Source: Clostridia bacterium (GTDB lineage Bacteria > Bacillota > Clostridia > Clostridiales > Clostridiaceae). Taken from it: a stretch of DNA of 7,531 bases. Numbering within the stretch: position 1 is the stretch's first letter; every line of letters begins with the position of its first letter. The stretch lies in assembly GCA_009930125.1 (NCBI GenBank), contig RZYZ01000099.1:1-7531 (forward strand), in the 5' to 3' direction. The position numbers and the translations under genes are program-made. The notes beneath the pieces are model-generated. The model did not search any database. It had not been told where the DNA came from and was given only the letters and a program-made list of their open reading frames with translations. Below are positions 1-7,082 of the stretch, in pieces.

Positions 1-43
1 CTGAAAACTGTGAGACAGTAGCGGGAAATCCCCTTCAGGCTCC
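1..43. other. Short non-coding tail beyond the operon terminator
   Basis: I see no gene in this stretch. It carries a short inverted repeat (ACTGT, three-base loop, ACAGT at 7-19) with no poly-T run that would make it a terminator. It is probably intergenic DNA, or the edge of the next unit, which is cut by the window. Confidence 0.4.
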
Positions 44-96
44 TGGAAAATGAAATGAAAGGAGAACATCATCTGTTACCATGATGTTCTCCTTCC
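44..96 (-). terminator. Rho-independent terminator at the end of the gut operon
   Basis: On the minus strand a 16-bp stem (one G-U pair) is formed by 81-96 and 57-72 with an 8-base loop at 73-80. The inner 14 bp are perfectly complementary. The stem is followed by a T-rich stretch (TTTCATTTCATTTT). It begins about 26 bases after the stop codon of the aldolase-like gene, so it is well placed to end the whole operon transcript. The stem itself contains AGGAG and its complement. On the plus strand there is no comparable T run, so the direction is probably minus only. Confidence 0.88.
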
Positions 97-122
97 GTAT
101 AAGTTTTAGCTTTACTCTGCGA

Positions 123-782
123 TTACGCGTTCATCCTTGAAAGCTCTTCTCCATGCTGGTTGAATACCTTGATAGCCTTTCCAGCCACATCCTTGTTGAT
201 CATCTGAAGAAAAAGATCATAAGGAATGGTCGCGGTGTGCGCACCTGAAGTCAGTGCACTCACAATCTGATTGGTGTTCTTGAAGCTGGCCGCCACGATG
301 GTGCATGAAAGGCCGCGATCATCAAAGAACATTCTCATCTTCTCGATGGCTTCGAAGGGATTGACACCGTTGTTCTCCATACGGTTCACATAGGGAGCCA
401 CACTGTCGCATCCTGCCAGAGCGCCCAGGATTGCCTGATCCGCTGAATAGATCGCCGTGCCGAGGATCTCGGCATCCGGGTCTTCTTCCTTGATTCTCTT
501 CACCGCTTCCAGTCCATGGACATCCATGGATACCTTGTAGGCGATTCTGTTCTCGCCGTTCATGGCCTTGACATGTCTGTAATCCTCAACCAGTGCATCG
601 GCAGAGTCTCCCAGAACCTGAACATAGAGTTTTTCTATGCCCAGATCAAGGATCCCTCTGATCTGCTTCATCCTTTCCGTCTTTTCCTTCAGTAGGATGG
701 TCGGATTGGTGGTGACCCCCTGAAATACACCAGTCTTCAGGGCTTCCCTGATTTCCGTGAGATTTGCTGTATCTAAATACAT
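123..782 (-). CDS. fsa: Fructose-6-phosphate aldolase / transaldolase-like protein
   Basis: Class I aldolase of the small transaldolase (TalC/FSA) family, 219 residues, close to the roughly 220 of E. coli FSA. Visible family motifs are LDTAN near the N-terminus (3-7), GVTTNPTIL (22-30), YKV with the expected Schiff-base lysine at Lys83, LGTAIY (107-112), APYVNR (129-134) and AASFKN (164-169). Gln55, Thr109 and Tyr131 correspond to residues that in FSA support aldol cleavage; a Tyr rather than Phe at 131 favours aldolase over transaldolase (inference from recalled FSA work). The likely reaction is fructose 6-phosphate to dihydroxyacetone plus glyceraldehyde 3-phosphate, downstream of the sorbitol-6-phosphate dehydrogenase. 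It is the last gene, 19 bases after the EIIA gene. The start is chosen at ATG 782 because homologues begin with M-x-LDTA. An in-frame GTG at 794 would add four residues, but AAGGA lies almost directly against it, while it is about 11 bases from the ATG. A transaldolase role cannot be excluded. Confidence 0.88.
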   Translation of the reverse strand: MYLDTANLTEIREALKTGVFQGVTTNPTILLKEKTERMKQIRGILDLGIEKLYVQVLGDSADALVEDYRHVKAMNGENRIAYKVSMDVHGLEAVKRIKEEDPDAEILGTAIYSADQAILGALAGCDSVAPYVNRMENNGVNPFEAIEKMRMFFDDRGLSCTIVAASFKNTNQIVSALTSGAHTATIPYDLFLQMINKDVAGKAIKVFNQHGEELSRMNA

Positions 783-801
783 GTTTCCATCCACTTCCTT
801 C

Positions 802-1167
802 TTATTTCTTCTTGATGATGATCTGAGTACCTACAGAAACCGCCACGGGTTCCTTCTTCTCCAGGTAGAGGGTTCCTGCCATGGCCGGATCCGTTTCGCC
901 TTTGAAGTTCAAAGTCACATGTCCAAGATCCTTCAGGTTCTTTATGGCCTGTTCTCCTATGGCTGTGATCTCATAGGAGGTCTCACCAAGATACACCAGG
1001 TCGCCCACTTCCATTTCACCTGTCAGTGCGTTCTGATCGATAAGGAAGCAGTAGGGTCTCAGCTCCGCCGGCGCATCTTCGCCGAAGGTAACCATCATAT
1101 CTTCTTCCAGAAAGTCCTTCGCATTCGGACCGATTTCTTTGACAACTGTAGAATAAACTATCATCAT
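802..1167 (-). CDS. srlB: PTS glucitol/sorbitol-specific EIIA component
   Basis: Small cytoplasmic EIIA of the glucitol (Gut) PTS family, 121 residues, nearly the length of E. coli SrlB. It should receive phosphate from HPr and pass it to the EIIB domain of the neighbouring gene. Recognisable features are VTFGEDAPAEL (26-36), YCF (39-41), AIGE (69-72) and LGHVTLNF (81-88). Against E. coli SrlB as I recall it, the alignment runs without gaps, but the position of His43 is Ile43 here and His45 is Gln45. The only histidine in the whole protein is His83, which is also present in SrlB. The start is ATG 1167 or the adjacent ATG 1164: the Shine-Dalgarno AAAGGAG is 3 bases from the first and 6 from the second, so the second may be the real one. 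The gene lies 28 bases after the EIIB-C gene. Confidence 0.93.
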   Translation of the reverse strand: MMIVYSTVVKEIGPNAKDFLEEDMMVTFGEDAPAELRPYCFLIDQNALTGEMEVGDLVYLGETSYEITAIGEQAIKNLKDLGHVTLNFKGETDPAMAGTLYLEKKEPVAVSVGTQIIIKKK

Positions 1168-1195
1168 TTTCTCCTTTGTTTTATCTTAGTAGCTC

Positions 1196-2200
1196 TTATT
1201 TATAGAGCCCGAAGCTTGCAATCCAAGCTACAAATACACGAGGCACACCGTTCAGGAATCTTGAATAAAGAACCGAAGGTACACCGACTTCAACGGTTTC
1301 AGGTTCCGCTTCTTCCAGACCCAGTCCTACAGGAATGAAGTCTGCAGCATTCTGGGTATTGATGGCAAACAGTGCAGGAAGGGCCAGAGATGGCTCAATG
1401 TTTCCTTTACCGATTTCCACACCGATGAGTGTTCCGATGACCTGCGCGATGACCGCTCCAGGTCCCAGAAGTGGTGACAGGAAAGGCAGGGAACAGATGA
1501 ATCCGATGAGCATGAGGCCCCATACGTTTCCGGCCAGTGGCGTCATGACATTGGCAAAGACATTACCGATGCCGCTTCCCTGGATGATTCCGATGAGCAT
1601 AGCCACGAAAGCCATGAAGGGAAGGATGGTATTGATCACTGTCTGAACCGCTTCTCTGGAAGACTGAAGCATTACTGCGATGGCTTTACCGGCACCCATG
1701 CCGAATCTTGCCACGATGCTTCCTCTTTCCGCATTCTGCTGGGTCAGCTTCTTGTCTGTGGAGTAAGCAGCTGTCTTTTCTTCCTTCTTAGGCTGCTGGG
1801 CTGCGATACTTGCTTCCAGATCCTCGGAAGCAAGTGAGATCTGCTTCTCTCCTACATTGGATACATAGATGTCCTCATGGATGTATTTTGCCAGAGGGCC
1901 TGATTTTCCGGTAGGAATGATGTTCACTGTAGGAATGTTCTTCTGAGGATAGATTCCGCAGCGAAGGGTTCCACCACAGTCGATGATGGCCAGGGCAATC
2001 TCGCTGTCGGGAATGGAGGTCTTAAATCCGTTCACGGGCTCCATGCCTGTAAGCTCTGCGATCTTATCCACGATGGCAGGTTTTTCACCGCCACCCACTA
2101 CATAGATGAATTTATGTTTCTCTTCGGTTGGTGTGATGACCAGCGGTCCACCCCATCCTCCTTGACCTTTATCAATTCTGATGCTTCTATATTTTGACAT
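1196..2200 (-). CDS. srlE: PTS glucitol/sorbitol-specific EIIB-EIIC component
   Basis: Membrane-bound EIIBC subunit of the glucitol PTS, 334 residues (E. coli SrlE is about 320). The N-terminal EIIB domain (1-125) has the family signatures GQGGWGGPL (12-20), GGGEKPAIVDK (36-46) and IDCGGTLRCGIYP (73-85). Cys75 is the likely phosphocysteine, with Cys81 the alternative. GKSGPLAKYIHEDIYVS (98-114) is also typical. A Gln/Lys-rich linker (about 131-160) leads to an EIIC part with hydrophobic segments at about 188-208, 222-242, 247-263 and 318-332, and a conserved LSPLLGPGAVIAQVIG stretch (241-256). It takes phosphate from EIIA and, with the separate EIIC protein, phosphorylates the hexitol as it enters. 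The gene follows the EIIC gene after 17 bases and has a GGGGG ribosome site about 9 bases before ATG. Confidence 0.95.
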   Translation of the reverse strand: MSKYRSIRIDKGQGGWGGPLVITPTEEKHKFIYVVGGGEKPAIVDKIAELTGMEPVNGFKTSIPDSEIALAIIDCGGTLRCGIYPQKNIPTVNIIPTGKSGPLAKYIHEDIYVSNVGEKQISLASEDLEASIAAQQPKKEEKTAAYSTDKKLTQQNAERGSIVARFGMGAGKAIAVMLQSSREAVQTVINTILPFMAFVAMLIGIIQGSGIGNVFANVMTPLAGNVWGLMLIGFICSLPFLSPLLGPGAVIAQVIGTLIGVEIGKGNIEPSLALPALFAINTQNAADFIPVGLGLEEAEPETVEVGVPSVLYSRFLNGVPRVFVAWIASFGLYK

Positions 2201-2217
2201 TAATTATATCCCCCTTC

Positions 2218-2763
2218 TTACATCGTCGCAACTTTTGAAAGCTCTACACCGGTCTTCTTGGATACATAGGCTGTAGTGAAATCTGTGACATAAGCGCCTA
2301 CGGCGTTCATCACAAGACCTACCAGGAGGTATCTGATCGCCAGTGGTGTCATGGACAGTCCCAGTGTATCCACACCGGATGCGATGCCCAGCCATACGAA
2401 AAGCTCTCCAGGATTGATGTGCGGGAAGATTCCGTTACTGGTGTGGCAGTACTGGGCAGTTGCAGCATAGTAGCTTGGCTTGTAGAATTCCGGAAGGAAT
2501 TTACCCATGGTGAAGGATGCAGGGTTTCCCAGCATGAATGTGGCCAAAAATGGCAGCACCATGTTTCTCATGATGGCATACTTGGATGCCCACTGGGCAA
2601 ATCGGTTCACCTTATCCTGACCGATGAGGTTGATCAGGGTGTTCATGAAGACCAGGAGAATCAGGACCAGTGGCACGATGCCTACGATCCAGCTCATAAA
2701 TACATCTGCACCGGTTCTGAAAAGACCGATGAAGCCTTCTGCCAAATTAATTAAAAATTCCAT
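2218..2763 (-). CDS. srlA: PTS glucitol/sorbitol-specific EIIC component
   Basis: Integral membrane EIIC2-type subunit of the glucitol PTS, 181 residues, matching the size of E. coli SrlA (187). Strong family signatures are FIGLF (11-15), NTLINLIGQDKVNRFAQ (41-57), KPSYYAA (95-101) and NGIFPHINPGELF (110-122), with His107 and His115 close to the expected sugar-translocation region. Hydrophobic segments lie at about 24-47, 66-82, 119-135 and 139-160. Together with the EIIC part of the next protein it forms the sorbitol channel. A ribosome site (AAGGAG) stands 9 bases before ATG. It is separated from the upstream dehydrogenase gene by 79 bases, the longest gap inside the operon, which contains a small hairpin. 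Confidence 0.95.
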   Translation of the reverse strand: MEFLINLAEGFIGLFRTGADVFMSWIVGIVPLVLILLVFMNTLINLIGQDKVNRFAQWASKYAIMRNMVLPFLATFMLGNPASFTMGKFLPEFYKPSYYAATAQYCHTSNGIFPHINPGELFVWLGIASGVDTLGLSMTPLAIRYLLVGLVMNAVGAYVTDFTTAYVSKKTGVELSKVATM

Positions 2764-2809
2764 AAATACACACTCCTTGTATGTTCGTTATTTTAATGAT
2801 TCGCTCTAT

Positions 2810-2824
2810 GTTCAGTTTCTGAAC
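2810..2824 (-). other. Small perfect hairpin in the dehydrogenase-EIIC gap
   Basis: GTTCAG and CTGAAC are separated by three bases, giving a 6-bp perfect stem with a tight loop in the 79-base spacer. No T run follows on the minus strand, so it does not look like a terminator. It could protect or define an mRNA end between the enzyme part and the PTS part of the transcript, or it could be chance. Confidence 0.4.
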
Positions 2825-2842
2825 TCTTATTTCTTCCTTTAC

Positions 2843-3889
2843 CTATGCGAACTTCTCTGTGGTGAAGGCTTTCCATGGAATATCCACAGCCTTTCCTTCA
2901 CTGATGATCTCATCCACATGCATGAGCAGCGGGAAATCGGATAGGTCCGCTTTTCCGGCTTCCGCCAGTCTTCTTACCGCTCTCGCCGTTCTTGTGGCGA
3001 TGACGATGGATTCCAGGGTGACGCCCTCAAGCTTCGCCATGGCATTCTCGAAGGAGAGGCCCTGCCCCAGAAGGGTTCCGATTCTTCTGGTTCTGCCGCC
3101 GAAGATGGTCACGTAGAGGTCTCCTGCCCCGTAGATGAGGTTTTCCTCTCCACCACCGACCATTTCCAGAAGCATCTTCATTTCTCTGACGCTCTGTCCG
3201 AAGAGTGCCGCCTGGGAATTGTACTTCAGTCTGCCTTCTCCGTCTTCTCCCATGGCCAGTCCCACCGCCAGGGATACCCCCAGGGCATAGGCGTTTTTCA
3301 GTGCCACTGCGCATTCCACACCAACCACATCTGTGGAAAGGCTGATGTGATAGTAAGGGGCTTCGAAGATCTCCTTGAAGAATTTCAGGGTCTTTTCCTC
3401 TTCTCCGCAGAAAGCCACTGCCGAGTGGTCTCCATCTGCCAGTTCATAGCTGGTGCAGGGACCTCCGATGGCGTTAATTGTAAGGTTTCTTTCCTTGGGC
3501 ATCTTCATCTTCCAGTAGTCCGGATAGGTGATCATCCTGCCGTCTTCCATGTCCACCATGCCCTTGGTCACAGACAGCACCGGCATGTTATCTGGAATAT
3601 GGGGAATCACCTTCTCCAGAAACCAGTCCACACCGAAGCTGGATACGCCGCAGAGCACCGCATCTGCACCTTTCAGAGCTTCCTCCAGCTCTTCAATTTG
3701 GTAATACTCCATCTTCGCTTCTGGAAGATCGCGCTTTAAAGTGGGATGATATCCCTTTTCCTTCAGGCTGTCGATGATCTCTCTGTCAAGATGTGTGCCC
3801 ACCAGCCTTACGGTATGTCCATTTTCGGTCACAGGAAAGCTCAAGGCGGATGCCATCTGTCCTGCACCTACATATGCGATTACACTCAT
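2843..3889 (-). CDS. GpsA-family NAD(P)-dependent glycerol-3-phosphate dehydrogenase-like protein
   Basis: Cytoplasmic oxidoreductase of 348 residues with the fold and motifs of NAD(P)-dependent glycerol-3-phosphate dehydrogenase. An N-terminal Rossmann domain has GAGQMASA (8-15). SVTKGM (106-111) carries the family lysine Lys109, and IGGPCTSYELA (141-151) matches the GpsA GP-x(3)-E-A signature. Lys198 in ALKNAYALG is the expected catalytic lysine, and GAGDLYVT (254-261) plus GRTRRIG (265-271) match the C-terminal substrate loop. There, the usual S-R-N is G-R-T and about three residues are missing, so the substrate may differ. The reference reaction is glycerol 3-phosphate to dihydroxyacetone phosphate. 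The gene follows gutM by 29 bases, with GGAG six bases before ATG, and precedes the EIIC gene. Its place in a sorbitol operon suggests work on a three-carbon product of the pathway or on another polyol phosphate. The family is clear, the substrate is not. Confidence 0.85.
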   Translation of the reverse strand: MSVIAYVGAGQMASALSFPVTENGHTVRLVGTHLDREIIDSLKEKGYHPTLKRDLPEAKMEYYQIEELEEALKGADAVLCGVSSFGVDWFLEKVIPHIPDNMPVLSVTKGMVDMEDGRMITYPDYWKMKMPKERNLTINAIGGPCTSYELADGDHSAVAFCGEEEKTLKFFKEIFEAPYYHISLSTDVVGVECAVALKNAYALGVSLAVGLAMGEDGEGRLKYNSQAALFGQSVREMKMLLEMVGGGEENLIYGAGDLYVTIFGGRTRRIGTLLGQGLSFENAMAKLEGVTLESIVIATRTARAVRRLAEAGKADLSDFPLLMHVDEIISEGKAVDIPWKAFTTEKFA

Positions 3890-3918
3890 TTCATTCTCCT
3901 TTTCTTCTGTAAAAAAAG

Positions 3919-4374
3919 TTATGCCTTTGCTCTGCTCAGTGCGCCTGTGATGGTGCCAAAAGGCGTCTTCTTGTCCGGAATGACTTTTCCGGCCTTCACC
4001 ATCAGGTAGTTGTCCACGGCATTCAGCACAGCCAGTCTTGTGATTCTGATTTCCTTCTTCATTTCAGGGTCCTTCTTGCTGATTTCCCCAATCTTTCTGC
4101 CGTCAAAGGTGTTGAAGTCTCTGAACTTGGCGAAGACAGTGGAGCCCTGAAGCTTTCTGCCATAGCGGATCCTGTCTTCCTGATCCAGGGAAAAGAGCAC
4201 CAGGGTACCGGATGTGATCTTGCCGGGTCTTCGCCCGATGGCCACTTTTCCTTCTTTTCTGAGTCTCGAGTACTCTTCCCCGAAATGGGTGATCTGTCTG
4301 AAGCCCAGATAGTATTGAAGGGCAAAGGCCGCCATGACGAATATTCCGATGAGAATCATATATTTCAGTTCCAT
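3919..4374 (-). CDS. gutM: GutM-family glucitol operon activator
   Basis: GutM (SrlM) homologue of 151 residues. It has one N-terminal hydrophobic segment (about 5-23) ending in the characteristic ALQYYLGFRQ, then a cytoplasmic-looking domain with YSRLRKEGKVAIGRRPGK (35-52), TLVLFSLD (57-64) and GSTVFAKFRDFNTFDG (77-92). Proteins of this family are needed for full expression of glucitol operons together with the partner regulator; the single membrane segment suggests it acts from the membrane. It overlaps the end of gutR by 10 bases (ATG inside the last codons of gutR), pointing to translational coupling and a shared function. A good ribosome site (AAGGAG, 7 bases before ATG) lies inside gutR. 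It is longer than the enterobacterial form (about 120) by a C-terminal part, which I believe is usual in Bacillota. Confidence 0.92.
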   Translation of the reverse strand: MELKYMILIGIFVMAAFALQYYLGFRQITHFGEEYSRLRKEGKVAIGRRPGKITSGTLVLFSLDQEDRIRYGRKLQGSTVFAKFRDFNTFDGRKIGEISKKDPEMKKEIRITRLAVLNAVDNYLMVKAGKVIPDKKTPFGTITGALSRAKA

Positions 4375-6242
4375 ACTTTGTCTCCTTTCATTCTGATTTC
4401 AGTCAGGTCCATGGCACTTTCAATTTCCTGCAGACTTGCTACCAGTGCCTTGTCTGTGATGATTCTGAAGATCTGGTCATAGATCTTCATAAGCGTATCC
4501 TCTTCCTTTCCGCTCATGATTTCCGGTATGAGGAGGAAGAAGATGATCTTCAGTCTGTCGCTGGTGGGATTGACCACACCCAGGGTCAGACTGATCTTCT
4601 TCGCTTCGGGGTCCGTCAGATGGGGAAAAGCCACGCCATTTTCATAGATCATGGAACTGGTCTTCTCCTTCTTCAGGAACCTTTCATAGACATCTTCAGA
4701 TGCCCTGTGGTTTTTCATCAGATCATTCGTGATGAGCGCCACATTCTCTTCATACGTCAGTTTTTCATGCAGCACCTTCACGGAAATATCCGTGAGCTGA
4801 CTGAGCTCTTCCAGAGGTCCAAGTCTCCTTGCCCCCAGTTCACTGATCTTTCTAGACAGAGAGTCCTGGTCCAAGATTCCTTCTATGAGAATCACCGGCA
4901 GGCCGCTTTCCGTCTTGATGTTTTCGGTGCTGAAGAGAATCTGGTACCCTGTCAGGTCCTTGTGGAGCATCTCGCCCACCGTCAGCATGTCGATTCTGGC
5001 CTGGTCTCCGAGGATTTCCATGAGCTGACGCCGAATCAGTTCAAAGGTTCCTCTGCCTCTGTTGGTGATGACCGCAATGCGTCTTCTCTCATGCTCTTCC
5101 CTCAGGACCTTTCTTTCATCCAGAATCAGGGCATAATACACAGCCAGATAGCTGGTATCCACTTTGCTGCCCATGAGGCTGTGCTTTTCCATCAGTACCT
5201 TCATGGAGGTCTTTGCCAGCTCGAAGGCCAGAGGAAATCTGATTTTGATCTGATCCGAGAAGATGTCTCGTACAGGGATTCTGAAAAGGAGTCTGTTCAC
5301 CAGAAACATCAGGTGAAGCCTCACTTTCCGGTAGAAATCCTCTTCATCGATATGAATTCTGTATCTCGTCTCCACCATGTCGATCATTTCACGGACAATG
5401 ACTCTGAGAAGCTTCTCATTCTCCTCATTGTCCATCTCATCGGTATAGGCGGAGTTTCTGGTGTTGATGGGAAAAGAAAGGAAATCGATTTCTTCCTCTG
5501 CGAGAGAAACCGCATAGATCTTCTCCAGCTCCTCCTTGAACCATCTGAGCTCTTCACTGTCTTGTTCAAAGTTCTTGTACATGGGCAGCTCTTTCCCGAT
5601 GGACTGCTCCTGCCCGATTCTGTAAATGCTGATCATGACGGTCTTGAAAAGCAGGATTTTGTTTGAAAAACTCAGTCCGTACTTCAGGGAAAGATCCTGT
5701 ATGATCTCCACCACCCTCTTGTCCATGGTGGCCCCCATGGGGAAATAATCAAAGACCTCATAAATGAGGACCAGTCTTCTGCTGAATTCATCTCCCAGGA
5801 ATCGGATTCCCTTATTGGGAATACCCCTGATCCTGGCATTGTATTTCTGGAGCAGCTCCTTGGCTTTTTTAAGGTCATTGTTCACTGTGCTTCTTGATAC
5901 CATCATCACTTCCGCCAGATCGTCGATGTTGAGGTACGTATCTTTTGTGATCAGTTCATCCAGGAGGTAGGCGATTCGGCATCTCATGTCGTTGAAATCA
6001 TAGGACTTGTCGTGCTGCAGCTGCTCATATAGCGCTGCCTCATCCAGCATTCTCATGCTGATGTCTTCCACTTCTCCAGTGACTCCTAGCTCCACTTTGC
6101 CTCTGTAGTCCCGCCGGATCATATCGATGGCTTCCATCACATATTCTCTTGCCCCGAAATCTGCAATCATTTCCTGCATGGGCACGCTGTGACTCAGAAG
6201 CAGTGATGTAAGCAGTCTGTTTCTGTATGCTGCTGTGGACAT
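4365..6242 (-). CDS. gutR: PRD-domain transcriptional activator of the sorbitol operon (GutR-like)
   Basis: Large regulator of the MtlR/GutR (BglG-related) type, 625 residues from ATG 6242. Order of parts: an N-terminal region (1-85), a helix-turn-helix around 88-150 (NIDDLAEVMMVSRSTVNNDL, 105-124, is the core), PRD1 about 160-265, PRD2 about 275-380, an EIIB-like domain about 386-475 and an EIIA-like domain (mannitol/fructose type) about 485-620 with the active-site motif GVAFPH (His541). Such proteins activate their operon and read PTS phosphorylation as a signal of inducer and preferred sugar. By eye the PRDs seem to lack most usual histidines: PRD2 keeps His310, but the second site looks like Tyr369, and PRD1 shows none. 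The EIIB-like loop has Thr393 where cysteine is expected. An in-frame ATG at 6275 would add 11 residues, but those codons contain the ribosome site itself. It is the second gene and overlaps gutM by 10 bases. Confidence 0.9.
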   Translation of the reverse strand: MSTAAYRNRLLTSLLLSHSVPMQEMIADFGAREYVMEAIDMIRRDYRGKVELGVTGEVEDISMRMLDEAALYEQLQHDKSYDFNDMRCRIAYLLDELITKDTYLNIDDLAEVMMVSRSTVNNDLKKAKELLQKYNARIRGIPNKGIRFLGDEFSRRLVLIYEVFDYFPMGATMDKRVVEIIQDLSLKYGLSFSNKILLFKTVMISIYRIGQEQSIGKELPMYKNFEQDSEELRWFKEELEKIYAVSLAEEEIDFLSFPINTRNSAYTDEMDNEENEKLLRVIVREMIDMVETRYRIHIDEEDFYRKVRLHLMFLVNRLLFRIPVRDIFSDQIKIRFPLAFELAKTSMKVLMEKHSLMGSKVDTSYLAVYYALILDERKVLREEHERRRIAVITNRGRGTFELIRRQLMEILGDQARIDMLTVGEMLHKDLTGYQILFSTENIKTESGLPVILIEGILDQDSLSRKISELGARRLGPLEELSQLTDISVKVLHEKLTYEENVALITNDLMKNHRASEDVYERFLKKEKTSSMIYENGVAFPHLTDPEAKKISLTLGVVNPTSDRLKIIFFLLIPEIMSGKEEDTLMKIYDQIFRIITDKALVASLQEIESAMDLTEIRMKGDKVWN

Positions 6243-6259
6243 TTCGCTCCTCCCTCCTT
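6243..6259 (-). promoter_or_regulatory. Ribosome binding site that decides the gutR start
   Basis: On the minus strand AAGGAGGGAGG ends 6 bases before ATG 6242. The alternative ATG at 6275 lies only 4 bases after the dehydrogenase stop, with a weaker GAGGA element, and its extra codons (Lys-Glu-Gly-Gly-Arg-Ser-Glu) are simply the translated ribosome site. This makes 6242 the better start. Confidence 0.75.
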
Positions 6260-6279
6260 CCTTGATAAACTTCATGTTC

Positions 6280-7080
6280 CTATCCTCTGGATTTTCCGCC
6301 AGAGATATTGATGGTTGTTCCTGAAATGTAGGCAGATTTCTCTGAGGCTAAGAACGCCACCAGATAAGCGATTTCATCCAGCTTTCCGACTCTGCCCAGC
6401 GGAATGCTCTTCTCGTATCCTGTGTCCAGCTGGTCCACACTGATGTTTCTTGTGTAAGCCAGTGCCGCATTGTACTCCGGTGTGGTCAGGCCGGTCTTTT
6501 CATTGATGCCAGGCGCGATACCCACCACTTTGATGCCCAGCTTGCCAAGCTCCTTGGCCCAGGATCTGGTATAGGAATTGGTTGCACCCTTGGTTGCGGA
6601 GTACAGACTCTGACCCACGGAACCTTCCATACCGGATTCGGAGGAGATGTTGATGATGACCCCTTCCGTCTTGTTCTTCACCATGTCTCTTACCACCGCC
6701 TGGGTTGTAAAGACAATGCCTTTCTGATTCACGGCAGTCATCTTGTCAAAGGCCGCTTCATCCACTTCATACTGTCTTTCTTCGCTGTAGACATCCACCA
6801 GAAGTCTTGGAATATTGATTCCGGCGTTGTTCACCAGCACATCCACTTTCCCGTACTGTCTTACGGTTTCCTCCACCATGTCGTTGATGCTCTTCACGCT
6901 GGTCACATCCGTTCTGATGTTGTACACACCATCCCCTTTACCTGTGTCCACGCTGAGGTCTGCAACAACCACATTCGCTCCGTTTTTCACAAGTTCCTCT
7001 GCAATGTGTTTTCCGATGCCAGAGTTCCCTCCGGTGACGATGATGGTCTTGCCGGTGAGATTCAGCCAATTTTCATTCAT
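6280..7080 (-). CDS. srlD: Sorbitol-6-phosphate 2-dehydrogenase, SDR family
   Basis: Short-chain dehydrogenase of 266 residues that should oxidise D-sorbitol 6-phosphate to fructose 6-phosphate with NAD. Motifs: the cofactor loop TGGNSGIG (16-23), Asp41 at the end of the second strand, favouring NAD over NADP, NNAG (84-87), Asn118, Ser147 in NISSESG, and the catalytic pair Tyr160 and Lys164 in YSATK. The C-terminus ISGTTINISGGKSRG is typical of SDR enzymes. An insert-like stretch after NNAG (about 92-110, with YSEERQYEVDE) resembles Gram-positive GutF enzymes that I recall, and the N-terminal N-W-L-N-L fits as well. It is the first gene of the operon; gutR follows. The start is ATG 7080 because AAGGAGG lies 7 bases before it. 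In-frame ATG codons at 7113 and 7179 have no ribosome site and would add sequence absent from the family. Another polyol-phosphate substrate is possible, but the PTS genes argue for sorbitol. Confidence 0.93.
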   Translation of the reverse strand: MNENWLNLTGKTIIVTGGNSGIGKHIAEELVKNGANVVVADLSVDTGKGDGVYNIRTDVTSVKSINDMVEETVRQYGKVDVLVNNAGINIPRLLVDVYSEERQYEVDEAAFDKMTAVNQKGIVFTTQAVVRDMVKNKTEGVIINISSESGMEGSVGQSLYSATKGATNSYTRSWAKELGKLGIKVVGIAPGINEKTGLTTPEYNAALAYTRNISVDQLDTGYEKSIPLGRVGKLDEIAYLVAFLASEKSAYISGTTINISGGKSRG

Positions 7081-7082
7081 AA

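Noticed and set aside
7..19. A small inverted repeat, ACTGT-GAG-ACAGT.
   Set aside because: The stem is only 5 bp with no T run, and it lies beyond a strong terminator; too short to support a function.
757..1338. A 193-codon open frame on the plus strand across the EIIA gene and the ends of its neighbours.
   Set aside because: It spans three well-supported genes in antisense and has no recognisable domain.
4620..5666. A 348-codon open frame on the plus strand inside gutR.
   Set aside because: It lies fully antisense to a clear PRD regulator, its translation shows no family motif, and there is no convincing ribosome site. It is a by-product of the codon usage on the other strand.
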